Shown here: positions 1-7,285 of the stretch, piece by piece
How the letters are laid out: every line of letters begins with the position of its first letter
How positions within the stretch are numbered: position 1 is the stretch's first letter
Assembly: GCA_023393015.1 (NCBI GenBank)
Contig: JAEWMY010000006.1
Span: 22,800-86,799 of the forward strand
Direction of reading: 5' to 3'
Source: Spirochaetota bacterium
Lineage (GTDB): Bacteria; Spirochaetota; Spirochaetia; Treponematales; Treponemataceae
DNA: 64,000 nt
The notes under the pieces: model-generated
Databases searched by the model: none
The model's input: only the letters and a program-made list of their open reading frames with translations
What the model was told of the DNA's origin: nothing
Position numbers and translations under genes: made by a program

Positions 1-314
1 ACGAGGACGGGAATACCGCGCGCCCGGTCGCCGTCGCCCGCGTCTTCGCGCGCGACGCTTCCCGCCTCGTTCCGTATCGCGAGCGCGAGAGCGGCGAGGG
101 CGGGACCGAAGACGACGTACATCAGGAGGTTCGTCGCGAAGACGAGGGAGGGATGATCGACAACGACGGCGAGCCTTCCGGCGAGATCCGTGATCTCGTT
201 ATAGCGAAGCGCGACGAGGAAGATCGAGATGCCGACGGCGTATGAGAGGGCAAGGTAGAGGGCTGAGACCGCCCCGACCGACCGCCACGAGCTTGCTTTA
301 TCCGTTTGCTTCAT
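1..314 (-). CDS. Integral membrane protein, 3' part cut by window edge
   Basis: The first 104 residues can be read on the minus strand from the ATG at 314 to the window edge without a stop. They contain two hydrophobic stretches (around residues 13-35 and 58-78) separated by a short polar loop, so this is an inner-membrane protein. The layout is reminiscent of DUF4386-type four-to-seven-TM proteins, but the family cannot be fixed from this fragment. Its ATG overlaps the stop of the upstream oxidoreductase gene (ATGA), so it is the fourth gene of that operon and probably translationally coupled. No function is proposed. Confidence 0.6.
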   Translation of the reverse strand, partial: MKQTDKASSWRSVGAVSALYLALSYAVGISIFLVALRYNEITDLAGRLAVVVDHPSLVFATNLLMYVVFGPALAALALAIRNEAGSVAREDAGDGDRARGIPVL

Positions 315-1261
315 GTCAGCCTCCTTTCGAAGTCGACGACAAGCTTCCCTCTCGCGTGACCCCGTCCCGCGTAGTCCATCGCCTCGGGTATCTCGGAGAA
401 GGCGTACGCTCGTTCTATCCGCGGCGCGATCGCTCCTTTTTCGACGAGATCCAACAGGTACGAAAGGTCCCGCGCGTCCGGCCGGGCTGCGAGGGCGCGG
501 TGCTTCTTCTTTCCCAGGGAGCGGACGGGGCCGAGCAAGAGGGCCGCGAAAACCTGCGCGAGCGAACCTCCGACGACGACGCAGGTCCCTTCCGGTTTCA
601 GGAGCCGCGCGTACGCGCCCATCGACTCGTTTCCGCCGATAGCGAGCACGAGATCGAAGCGTTCGGAAAGTCGCGTAAAATCCTCGCGATTGTAATCGAC
701 GACGCGGGTGGCTCCGAGTGCGGCGACGGCCTCGACGTTCGCGCCGCTCGTGACCGCCGTGACGCGGGCGCCCGCGAGACGCGCGAGCTGTACCGCGAAG
801 GAGCCGACGCCGCCCGCCGCCCCGACCACGAGCACGGATTCTCCGGGGGAGATCTCTCCCGCGTACCGGAGCGCCTGCAGGGCCGTCACCCCCGCGAGCG
901 GCGCGGCGCTTGCCGTGAGCGGGTCGAGGCCCGCGGGCTTACGGACGAAGGCGGAAGCGGGCGCGCGGACGAACTCCGCGAAACCGCCGAACCCCGAGCC
1001 TGAAAGGTCGCCGACGAGCTCGTCTCCCGGCTTCCATTCACTGACGCCGAGACCGACCGCGTCGACGACGCCGCACACGTCGGCGCCGAACACGCCCGAG
1101 CGGGGAATAATGCCGAGTTTCATCGATCTCCAGTCCGCCGCGTTGACGGAGGCGGCGCGTACGCGCACGCGAACCTCTCCCCGCATCGGCTCCGGCACGG
1201 GTATGTCCCGCTCGACCAGTTGGTATGGTTTCGCCTTTTTGTCGTATACGATCGCCTTCAT
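311..1261 (-). CDS. Zinc-independent quinone oxidoreductase-like MDR dehydrogenase
   Basis: This 316-residue protein is a medium-chain dehydrogenase/reductase: a GroES-like N-terminal domain followed by a Rossmann fold with the nucleotide-binding motif GAAGGVGSFAVQLA. Family members use NAD(P)H to reduce quinones or activated alkenes in the cytoplasm. The structural and catalytic cysteines of zinc alcohol dehydrogenases are absent, which favours the quinone-oxidoreductase branch. The start at 1261 is chosen because a GGAGGAGG ribosome site lies just upstream; a start seven codons earlier would put that site inside the coding region. It overlaps the stop of the Xre regulator gene by four bases, so it is part of the same transcript. 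The substrate is unknown. Confidence 0.85.
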   Translation of the reverse strand: MKAIVYDKKAKPYQLVERDIPVPEPMRGEVRVRVRAASVNAADWRSMKLGIIPRSGVFGADVCGVVDAVGLGVSEWKPGDELVGDLSGSGFGGFAEFVRAPASAFVRKPAGLDPLTASAAPLAGVTALQALRYAGEISPGESVLVVGAAGGVGSFAVQLARLAGARVTAVTSGANVEAVAALGATRVVDYNREDFTRLSERFDLVLAIGGNESMGAYARLLKPEGTCVVVGGSLAQVFAALLLGPVRSLGKKKHRALAARPDARDLSYLLDLVEKGAIAPRIERAYAFSEIPEAMDYAGRGHARGKLVVDFERRLT

Positions 1262-1479
1262 TCTTTCTCCTCCTCCCAACCGAAAACGTCCTCGAGTCGC
1301 GCGTCGAACGCGCGGGCTATCCTGAAGGCGAGTTCGAGGGACGGGCTGTACTTGCCGCTTTCGATTGAAATGATCGCCTGCCTCGTGACGCCCGCCTTGT
1401 CGGCAAGCTCCTGCTGGGTCATCTCGTTCGCGTCGAATCGGTGGCGGCGTATCGTGTTGCGAACGGCTCCTTTCGGCAT
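1258..1479 (-). CDS. Xre-family small HTH transcriptional regulator
   Basis: This 73-residue protein is a helix-turn-helix domain with almost nothing else, of the YgzD type. The signature MTQQELADKAGVTRQAIISIE is followed by the usual SPSLELAFRIARAF helix and an acidic tail (DVFGWEEE). Such mini-regulators commonly sit beside DUF2178-type membrane proteins, as here, where the upstream gene ends two bases before the ATG. It probably controls its own operon; short TTACAT/ATGTAA-type inverted sequences lie in the upstream region near 1963-2012. The start was placed at the ATG at 1479; the longer open frame upstream runs antisense-like through the membrane gene and is not coding. Confidence 0.9.
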   Translation of the reverse strand: MPKGAVRNTIRRHRFDANEMTQQELADKAGVTRQAIISIESGKYSPSLELAFRIARAFDARLEDVFGWEEEKE

Positions 1480-1481
1480 AA

Positions 1482-1940
1482 TCAGTACCCCCTGCGGTAC
1501 GAGACGAGGTTCGCGGCGTCGCCCGCGAGGCCGGAGACGATCATCCCAGCTGACAGGGTTGCGAAGAGCGCGTAGAGGGGTAGGGCGAAGGCTTGCGTCG
1601 CGAGCGCGGCGAGAAAAAAGACCATGAAGACGCCGCTCGTGAGGGCGGTGGACTTGAGGTCGATGAGTTTGTCGAGTTCGTCCTCCCGGTCGACCGCTTC
1701 GGTCTCTCCGGTCGCGGCGTTGTGCGCGGCGAGGGTTATCATGGCGAGGACGCGGAAGATGATTTGCGCGGCGACATAGGCGAGGATTACTCGGGCCCAC
1801 CAAATCCTGTCGTCCGGGTTCGAGAGGGGATCGGGAACGAGGCTGGCCGTTACGCGGGTCGCGACACGGGCGATAAAAAGGGCGTTTATCGCGACGTTTC
1901 CGGTCAGAAAGAGAACGCACCGTTTCATTTGCGTGGTCAT
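1482..1940 (-). CDS. DUF2178-like membrane protein
   Basis: This 152-residue protein has four predicted membrane segments in two hairpins (about residues 8-27, 48-70, 97-118 and 120-138). The connecting loop is charged and contains EAVDREDELDKLIDLKS, which matches the pattern of DUF2178 proteins, where an acidic R-DE-D motif sits between TM pairs. These proteins are regularly paired with a tiny Xre regulator; the function of the pair is not known. It is the first gene of the operon. The ATG at 1940 has a clear AAGGAGG site seven bases upstream. Confidence 0.75.
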   Translation of the reverse strand: MTTQMKRCVLFLTGNVAINALFIARVATRVTASLVPDPLSNPDDRIWWARVILAYVAAQIIFRVLAMITLAAHNAATGETEAVDREDELDKLIDLKSTALTSGVFMVFFLAALATQAFALPLYALFATLSAGMIVSGLAGDAANLVSYRRGY

Positions 1941-1947
1941 GAGGACC

Positions 1948-2012
1948 TCCTTGTTCGATTAACATTACAAGATGTACTGTTAACCATTCAAAGAGTAATG
2001 TAAAGATTACAT
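1948..2012 (-). promoter_or_regulatory. Probable promoter/operator region of the DUF2178-xre operon
   Basis: Reading the minus strand, TTGAAT (about 1988-1993) is followed 18 bases later by TAATGT, a weak sigma70-like pair. The segment is AT-rich against its surroundings and holds several overlapping TAACATTAC / GTAAT..ATTAC / TACA..TGTA inverted elements, which suit autoregulation by the small Xre protein. This is inference from spacing and symmetry only. Confidence 0.4.
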
Positions 2013-2061
2013 AAAAGCAAGAGGAAAGTGGAATTTATGAAGAGTCGGGTTATAACGTAAC

Positions 2062-2089
2062 TTTATATACCTACCGGTAGGTATATAAA
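2062..2089. promoter_or_regulatory. 28-bp perfect palindrome, TetR-type operator candidate
   Basis: A perfect, zero-spacer palindrome of 28 bases centred between 2075 and 2076, with core CCTACCGGTAGG flanked by TATA-rich arms. Two-fold symmetric sites of this ACCGGT-centred form are typical of TetR-family repressors, and NADPH oxidoreductases are frequent targets of that family. It lies about 120 bases upstream of the DUF2178-xre-oxidoreductase operon and 36 bases downstream of the next minus-strand gene. No TetR gene is visible in the window, so the cognate factor is unknown. A rho-independent terminator is less likely because no loop and no U tract are present. Confidence 0.55.
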
Positions 2090-2124
2090 AGTCGCTTCTC
2101 TGTCCTTCTCGGTTTTCTCCCCTC

Positions 2125-3057
2125 TCATCCCCCGGCTTTTGCGACAATATCCTGAAGTAGGATGGAAAGGTTCTCCCGATACCGTTCGACACCTCGGGTC
2201 GCGGCACGGTCTTGTGTCGCCGCGTAGACGGCGTCCGAGTCAAACCTGAAATCGGGATTTCGCGAGAGGACTTGCCGGGCTAGGCTTTCGAGCGCGGGGT
2301 GTGGCCGTGCGAAGCCGTTTGCCCACAGTTCGGCGAGTTCGGCTACGCGGTTTCGCGCGGTTTCAACGTCGCTCGGGTCGCTCAATCCGTAGAGAGACTT
2401 CTTTTCAAGATAGGGGATGAGTCCCGCGAAGAGGTTTCCGTCCCGAAGGGCCTCGATGACGGCGGTCGCGAGATTCTCCTCGAGTCGTTTCGTCGTCTCG
2501 TCGCCCTTTTGGAGCGCGCGCGTTTCGGTGACCGTATACGCGCCACCCTCCATTGTAACGACATAGTCGACGTACGCGTCCGCGTAAAAGGAGTAATGGC
2601 GCGCGTATCGGAAGTCGGGGTAGTACGCCTGGACGGTGACGACATATCCCGATTCGGTCTTTTGGACGGAAGGGGCGGGTACGGAGAGCGGCTGACACGA
2701 ACGATACTTGACTCGCAAAATTTCGCGCGCGAAAACGCGGGCATCTTTCTCGTCGCTCGGGGCGATGCCGGCTTCCGCGAGCGCGGTCTCGACGTCGTGG
2801 TTTCGGTAAAAACCGCCCGAGGGGGTTCGAATCCAGATGTCCGGAACGAGCGGATCCTCGACGAGGTTCCGTCTCTCGAAGACGCCGAAAAAGCCGAGCG
2901 AGGGAAAGACCCTCCGGCTTTCGTCGAAGGCCGTCTCGATGACGGGATTCTCGTATCGGGACCCGAAAAACGCGCGGGTATCCTCGTCCATGGTCGATCC
3001 TTGCTGTGCGTAAAGGGGTATGGCCGCGAGCAGAATCGCGAAGGCGAACGGCTTCAT
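2125..3057 (-). CDS. Exported protein of unknown function
   Basis: This 310-residue protein starts with a Sec signal peptide (MKPFAFAILLAAIPLYAQ, cleavage expected after YAQ). The mature part is rich in charged and aromatic residues, with no repeats and no motif recognised. The start at 3057 is preferred over an in-frame TTG at 3123 because it gives a canonical signal peptide. There is no Shine-Dalgarno sequence; instead a TATCCC hexamer ends six bases before the ATG, a possible leaderless start. A CGGGTTT..AAACCCG hairpin (about 3078-3101) separates it from the cadherin-like gene upstream, so it may have its own transcript. It is periplasmic or surface-associated by inference. Confidence 0.7.
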   Translation of the reverse strand: MKPFAFAILLAAIPLYAQQGSTMDEDTRAFFGSRYENPVIETAFDESRRVFPSLGFFGVFERRNLVEDPLVPDIWIRTPSGGFYRNHDVETALAEAGIAPSDEKDARVFAREILRVKYRSCQPLSVPAPSVQKTESGYVVTVQAYYPDFRYARHYSFYADAYVDYVVTMEGGAYTVTETRALQKGDETTKRLEENLATAVIEALRDGNLFAGLIPYLEKKSLYGLSDPSDVETARNRVAELAELWANGFARPHPALESLARQVLSRNPDFRFDSDAVYAATQDRAATRGVERYRENLSILLQDIVAKAGG

Positions 3058-3127
3058 ACGTAAGGGATAGCGCGCGCCGCCGGGTTTCGCGGGGAAAACC
3101 CGGCTATCGCGCGCCTCGATCAATTCG

Positions 3128-4471
3128 TTACTCCGCCACCGTCGCGGTTATCCCGCCGACGATGCGCGTCGAGCTTCTCGTCGGGTCGGCCGCGCCAAAT
3201 GGCTTGTTCGGGTTTGCCGGCGTCTCGTCCTTGAAGTGCGTGATGTACTTGAGCCGACCGAGCGTCTGCTTCGCGCCGACGACGAGCTCGCCTATGTACG
3301 CGGCGAGCGTGCTTTTCGTTCCCTCGTTCGGCGTCCACGCCTCGAACTCGAGGGTGTACGGGCTCGCGAGGGCCGATCGGTCGACGAGCGCCGAGTAGAG
3401 AAGCGCGGGCTGATCCGAGAACCAGTCGTTGGGATCGAAGGAATGGTCGCTTTCGAAGCAAATCCGGAACTTCCCGATGTCGTCGTCCTTGAGGTACCCC
3501 GACACGGTGAAGTCCTGTTTCTTCTTCGTCGCTCCCGAGACCCCGTCCACCTCGGCCGCGTCGTATTTGTTGCAACTCCAGTGCGGCAGGGCCGTGTTCG
3601 TCAATCCGCCGCCGGGAAGCAGGCGGTTGCACACGTAGAGGTTCTGGATGAGCGTCCCGTCTTCCTTCTCGAGCCAGATCGCGTAGATATTATCGTAGGA
3701 CGAGCTGTTGTTTTCGCCCCACGTGAAATTGACGGTGACGAGCGGCCCTTGCGTCGCGCGCTTGACGTTGATCGCATAGGTCTTGCCCGCGCCACCGTTC
3801 GTGACGGTGACCGTGACCGCGTTGATCCCCGAGGCGAGCGATATCGACTGCGACTCCGATCCGGAGGAGACGGTCGTTCCGTTCACGTTGATGACGGAAC
3901 CCGCCGACGTCGCGGTCGGTATGATCCTTATCGACGAGATCCCGTCCGCTACGGTGCACGCGTAGTTCTCGACGCTTGTCGAGAAGGCGGGGTACATCCT
4001 CTCGCTGACGATCGAGAGGGCCGAAAGGCTCGCGACCCCCGCTGCCGGCCGCGTGACGGTTATCGCGTACGTTCGGGTCGTGCCGTCTTCGGCCGTCACC
4101 TCCGCCTCGACGGAGTTTGTCCCCGTATTGAGCGCGAGCGTTCCGGAAGCAGCGCCTGACGCAACCACCGCGTACGAACCGCCGTTCACGCGGACGCGGA
4201 TCGTGGCAAGCGCGTCGTGCGCGGTAGGCGTGACGACGAGTCCCGCGGTATCGGAACTTACCGAAAGCGCGTAGGCGAGCGAACCCGCCGCGAACGCGGG
4301 ATTCAAGGTACCCGCGGAAACCGCGAGCGAAGAGAGCGCCGCGTCGGAACTTTGCGTGACGGGCGACGGGTCGCCTCCCGACTCTTGCGCGCACGAGACG
4401 GCGAGTTCCGCCGCGAGCAGGATGAGCGCCGATAAAAAGGCGCGGATCGTATTGCGTGTATGGTATTTCAT
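3128..4471 (-). CDS. Cadherin-like beta-sandwich lipoprotein with DUF2271-like C-terminus
   Basis: This 447-residue lipoprotein has a signal sequence ending in LAVSC, with Cys at about residue 28. Two cadherin-like beta-sandwich repeats (PF12733 style) follow: LSSLAVSAGTLNPAFAAG... with TYAITVTRP at its end, and LSALSIVSERMYPAF... ending TYAINVKR. The last 200 residues include YDNIYAIWLEKEDGTLIQNLYV and a VDGVSGATKK stretch; this resembles DUF2271 proteins, which often accompany FMN-binding flavoproteins, although none is adjacent here. It is probably exposed at the cell surface or in the periplasm. No Shine-Dalgarno sequence precedes the ATG; a TACTAT element lies ten bases upstream. Confidence 0.8.
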   Translation of the reverse strand: MKYHTRNTIRAFLSALILLAAELAVSCAQESGGDPSPVTQSSDAALSSLAVSAGTLNPAFAAGSLAYALSVSSDTAGLVVTPTAHDALATIRVRVNGGSYAVVASGAASGTLALNTGTNSVEAEVTAEDGTTRTYAITVTRPAAGVASLSALSIVSERMYPAFSTSVENYACTVADGISSIRIIPTATSAGSVINVNGTTVSSGSESQSISLASGINAVTVTVTNGGAGKTYAINVKRATQGPLVTVNFTWGENNSSSYDNIYAIWLEKEDGTLIQNLYVCNRLLPGGGLTNTALPHWSCNKYDAAEVDGVSGATKKKQDFTVSGYLKDDDIGKFRICFESDHSFDPNDWFSDQPALLYSALVDRSALASPYTLEFEAWTPNEGTKSTLAAYIGELVVGAKQTLGRLKYITHFKDETPANPNKPFGAADPTRSSTRIVGGITATVAE

Positions 4472-4510
4472 GGGTACCACTATAGTACGCGCGGCGCCGC
4501 TTTCACGAAT

Positions 4511-4533
4511 TGACGTTATGTGTAAAAACGTCA
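4511..4533. promoter_or_regulatory. Inverted repeat upstream of the cadherin-like gene
   Basis: Perfect seven-base arms (TGACGTT and AACGTCA) with a nine-base spacer, lying 40-62 bases upstream of the start of the cadherin-like lipoprotein on the minus strand. The position suits a regulator-binding site; the regulator is unknown. Confidence 0.4.
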
Positions 4534-4570
4534 CATCCTCGTTAATGTCTAATATCGCTGAAGAGGCGTT

Positions 4571-4652
4571 CGAGGGGAAGGCCTTCCCCTCGCTCCGAAA
4601 GGCGACGGCCTGTCGGGGAGCGCCCGGCGGCGTCCCCGACGGGCCGTCGCCG
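4571..4652 (-). terminator. Terminator region of the ABC transporter operon
   Basis: Two nested inverted repeats follow the ATPase stop codon on the minus strand. The first is a long GC hairpin (about 4601-4652, arms GGCGACGGCC / GGCCGTCGCC with a second internal stem) followed by TTTCG. The second is a 22-base perfect palindrome (4571-4592, CGAGGGGAAGG and its complement). The U tract is short, so termination may be only partial. Confidence 0.6.
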
Positions 4653-4676
4653 TTTCTCCGCTACCCCTTCGTCGCG

Positions 4677-5672
4677 TCAATCCCTGCTGTAGATTTCCTT
4701 TATCACCGTCTCGATGGGCAGGTCCTGAACCGCGAGATCCCGAAGTCCGTACCGCTCGGTGACCAGTCCGATCAGCGCGGGAAGCTCCGTGAGCGAGGTG
4801 TCGCACTCGAGCTCCACGTCCGCGGGAGAGAGCCGGTTCAGGAGCTTGACGCCGGCGGGCAACGGCAGTTCCCCTCCGGACTCGTCGCAAAAACAGGGCG
4901 ACGCCGTCGCTGCCGTCACGATCTTCTTCTCGCCGAAGTGGCGCTTGAGCGAGGTGATCCCGTCGTCGAAGACTATGCTTCCGTGGTTCACCACGATCAC
5001 CCGGCGCGCGAGCCGCTCGACGTCGCCGAGGTCGTGCGTGGTCAGGATGAAGGTGACGCCGTCCCCGTTCATCTCCTGGATGAACTCGCGTATGCGGTCC
5101 TTCGCTATCACGTCGAGGCCGATGGTCGGCTCGTCGAGAAAGACGATCCGCGGGTTGTGGAGCATCGCCATGATGAACTCGCACTTCATGCGCTCGCCGA
5201 GCGAAAGGTTCCGCGTGGGCTGGTTCATCTGCGTTCTCACGTCGAGCATCCCGGTGAGCCGGTCCATCGTCCGCTTGAATTCCGCGTCGGGAATCCGGTA
5301 GATCGCCTGGTTCATCATGAAGGAATCGACCGGCGGTATGTCCCACACGAGCTGGGACTTCTGCCCGAAGACGGCGCCGATGTTGGCGACGTAGCGCTTG
5401 CGGTCCTTCCACGGGCACACGCCCATCACCGACACCTCTCCCGACGTGGGATAAAGGACCCCGGTGAGTATCTTGAGGGTCGTAGATTTTCCGGCGCCGT
5501 TGGGCCCGAGGAAGCCGACGAGCTCGCCTTCCTCGATGGAAAAATCGATTCCCTTGAGCGCGCGGACCTCCGTCTTGTTCCGGCGCGCGAGGCTTTTGAC
5601 TACCTCCGCGAAGGTGCTTCCCCGGTTCCACGTGGTGTACGTCTTCGTCAGTCCCTTGACCGTAATCTGCAT
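4677..5672 (-). CDS. ABC transporter ATP-binding protein (COG4586 type)
   Basis: This 331-residue cytoplasmic ATPase has a Walker A GPNGAGKST (residues about 56-64), an ABC signature in the atypical form LSLGERMK, a Walker B IVFLDEPTIGLD and the switch histidine in TTHDLGD. The N-terminus, with a TTWNRGSTFAEVVKSLARR insertion before the first ATPase strand, and the QKSQLVWDIP Q-loop are characteristic of COG4586 ATPases. These pair with two DUF990-type (ABC2_membrane_6) permeases, exactly the two genes upstream. The start at 5672 is two bases after the permease stop. The exporter substrate of this family is not established. Confidence 0.9.
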   Translation of the reverse strand: MQITVKGLTKTYTTWNRGSTFAEVVKSLARRNKTEVRALKGIDFSIEEGELVGFLGPNGAGKSTTLKILTGVLYPTSGEVSVMGVCPWKDRKRYVANIGAVFGQKSQLVWDIPPVDSFMMNQAIYRIPDAEFKRTMDRLTGMLDVRTQMNQPTRNLSLGERMKCEFIMAMLHNPRIVFLDEPTIGLDVIAKDRIREFIQEMNGDGVTFILTTHDLGDVERLARRVIVVNHGSIVFDDGITSLKRHFGEKKIVTAATASPCFCDESGGELPLPAGVKLLNRLSPADVELECDTSLTELPALIGLVTERYGLRDLAVQDLPIETVIKEIYSRD

Positions 5673-5674
5673 CG

Positions 5675-6460
5675 TCAGCCTCCGCCGCCGGCGTAGCGCC
5701 GGATCATCGTCTTCCAGAAAAGGTATCCCAGGGCGAAGAAAACCAGCGCCGAGGGAATCGCGAGAAACATGCGCGCGCTGAACCTGCCGAGGAGGGCCTC
5801 GGCGGGAAAGAGCGCGATCATCGACAGGGGTAGCCCTACCGTGAAAGCCCACTGTAGGGGCTTCGCGAAGATCGAGTCGGGATACCGCGAGAACACGAGC
5901 ACCGCTTCCAGAAGCTCGATGACGCGGGCGTTGCCGACCCAGACGAAAAGGCTCGCCGCGAGGATAAGGGCGAAGCCGAAGAGGATGAGGACCGAAAGTC
6001 CGAGAAAGAGAACGAACGAGAGGACGCCGGCGAGTCCCGGCGCGGGTAGGGCGCGCGCGACGAAAACGACGAGCGCGAGGCCGCCGAGGGCGCGGCTTAT
6101 CCCTTCGACGTCGATCCCGCGGAGCAAGGTGAGCAGGAGCGGGGAGCGCGGTTTGAGAAGGGTGATCTCGAAAGTGCCCTCGCGGGCCTGGTTGAAGACG
6201 ACCCAGACCATGCCGAAGAAAAGCGGGAAGGCGATTCCGCGCGCGAGCAGGAACACCGCCTGGATGAGGAGTGCTTCCTCCATCGTCCATCCCGCGAAGG
6301 CCGTGCCCGAGCGGTAGATGAGGAAGGTGACGAGCGGCGCGACGAGCTCGAGGAGGAAAGAGACCGCGAAGCTCAGGATGAAATCCCCGCGGTAGGCGGC
6401 GCGCTCGGCGAAGGAGGTGCGGAGCGATCGGGCGAAGAGGGCGAGCGTCCAGTGTTTCAC
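5675..6460 (-). CDS. ABC-2 type permease, DUF990 family (second subunit)
   Basis: This 261-residue protein has six predicted membrane spans and the motif FNQAREGTFEITLLKPRSPL after the second pair, typical of the ABC2_membrane_6 family (COG3694 type). It should form the membrane channel as a heterodimer with the upstream permease. Translation starts at GTG 6460, overlapping the preceding stop in a GTGA, which indicates coupling. The much longer open frame in the same register is an accident of the GC-rich sequence. Confidence 0.88.
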   Translation of the reverse strand: MKHWTLALFARSLRTSFAERAAYRGDFILSFAVSFLLELVAPLVTFLIYRSGTAFAGWTMEEALLIQAVFLLARGIAFPLFFGMVWVVFNQAREGTFEITLLKPRSPLLLTLLRGIDVEGISRALGGLALVVFVARALPAPGLAGVLSFVLFLGLSVLILFGFALILAASLFVWVGNARVIELLEAVLVFSRYPDSIFAKPLQWAFTVGLPLSMIALFPAEALLGRFSARMFLAIPSALVFFALGYLFWKTMIRRYAGGGG

Positions 6461-7275
6461 GCGCCGACCCCCGTAAACCGCCTGATCCCGAGCCGCCAGA
6501 GACACTCGGTGACGACCAGCATGACGAGCACCGCGACGCCCTGAATCGCGACGATGACGGGGATGTCGAACTTCCAGCCGGCGAGTTCGTACGATCCGAG
6601 AAAGACGCGGACGGGAACGTAGCTGACGAACTGAAACGGGAGGAAGAAGAGTACGCGCTGTACCGTCTCGGGGAAGAACGACAGGGGTATGAAGACGCCG
6701 GCGAGAAGATCGCGCAGGAGCCTGACGAGCGAACGGATGCCATCGGTCCGCGTCAGCCAGAACGCGAGGATGCCCGTCGAGTAGTTTACGAGAAAGAGGA
6801 TGACGAAACTGAACGCGACCGAGACGACGGTCCAGAGCGCGGAGACCGGCACGAGGCGGATGCCGAAGACGAAGAAGAAGATGAGCCACACGGGAACGAA
6901 CTCGAAGACGAAGCCGAGCATGCGGTGCCCGACCTTTTGCGAGAATGCGAAGTACCGGTGCGACATGGGCCTCAATACGTAGGTGAGGAATTTCCCCGAG
7001 CTTATGAGCATCTGCAGGTTCCAGTCGGCGAAGTCCATCGTAAGATAGTAGATAACCGAGGACGCGCCGTAATAGAGCAGCATCTGCTCGAGCGTGAAGC
7101 CGCCGAGCGTCTCGCGGCCCGCGTACGCGGCGTGCCAGATGAATACCTGGGCGAGGAAAAAGGCGGGGCCGACCACGAGCGAAAGGAGCATGTGCGAGCG
7201 GTACGCCGCCCACTCCTTCCACGTCACGAAGGCCACCGCCTTGAGCGTCTTAAGCGTGTCCCTGATCGTTTTCAC
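6457..7275 (-). CDS. ABC-2 type permease, DUF990 family (first subunit)
   Basis: This 272-residue protein has six membrane spans. The sequence SGKFLTYVLRPMSHRYFAFSQKVGHR matches the conserved cytosolic loop of COG4587-type permeases, equivalent to the LLKP loop of its partner. The start is GTG at 7275, preceded by AAAGGA, and lies within the last codons of the serine hydrolase gene (stop at 7286-7288 on the minus strand is 11 bases upstream). It forms the exporter with the next two genes. Confidence 0.88.
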   Translation of the reverse strand: MKTIRDTLKTLKAVAFVTWKEWAAYRSHMLLSLVVGPAFFLAQVFIWHAAYAGRETLGGFTLEQMLLYYGASSVIYYLTMDFADWNLQMLISSGKFLTYVLRPMSHRYFAFSQKVGHRMLGFVFEFVPVWLIFFFVFGIRLVPVSALWTVVSVAFSFVILFLVNYSTGILAFWLTRTDGIRSLVRLLRDLLAGVFIPLSFFPETVQRVLFFLPFQFVSYVPVRVFLGSYELAGWKFDIPVIVAIQGVAVLVMLVVTECLWRLGIRRFTGVGA

Positions 7276-7285
7276 GGCGTTCCTT

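Noticed and set aside
1258..1965. A 235-residue form of the Xre regulator
   Set aside because: The first 162 codons overlap the DUF2178-like gene out of frame and are Arg/Pro-rich; the HTH domain has its own start at 1479.
3078..3101. Hairpin between the cadherin-like gene and the exported protein as a terminator
   Set aside because: The CGGGTTT..AAACCCG stem has no U tract on the minus strand, so a terminator call is not supported; it is mentioned only as a structure.
4677..6743. Apparent fusion of an N-terminal region to the ABC ATPase
   Set aside because: The frame upstream of 5672 runs through the permease gene in a different register; the true ATPase begins at the ATG two bases after the permease stop.
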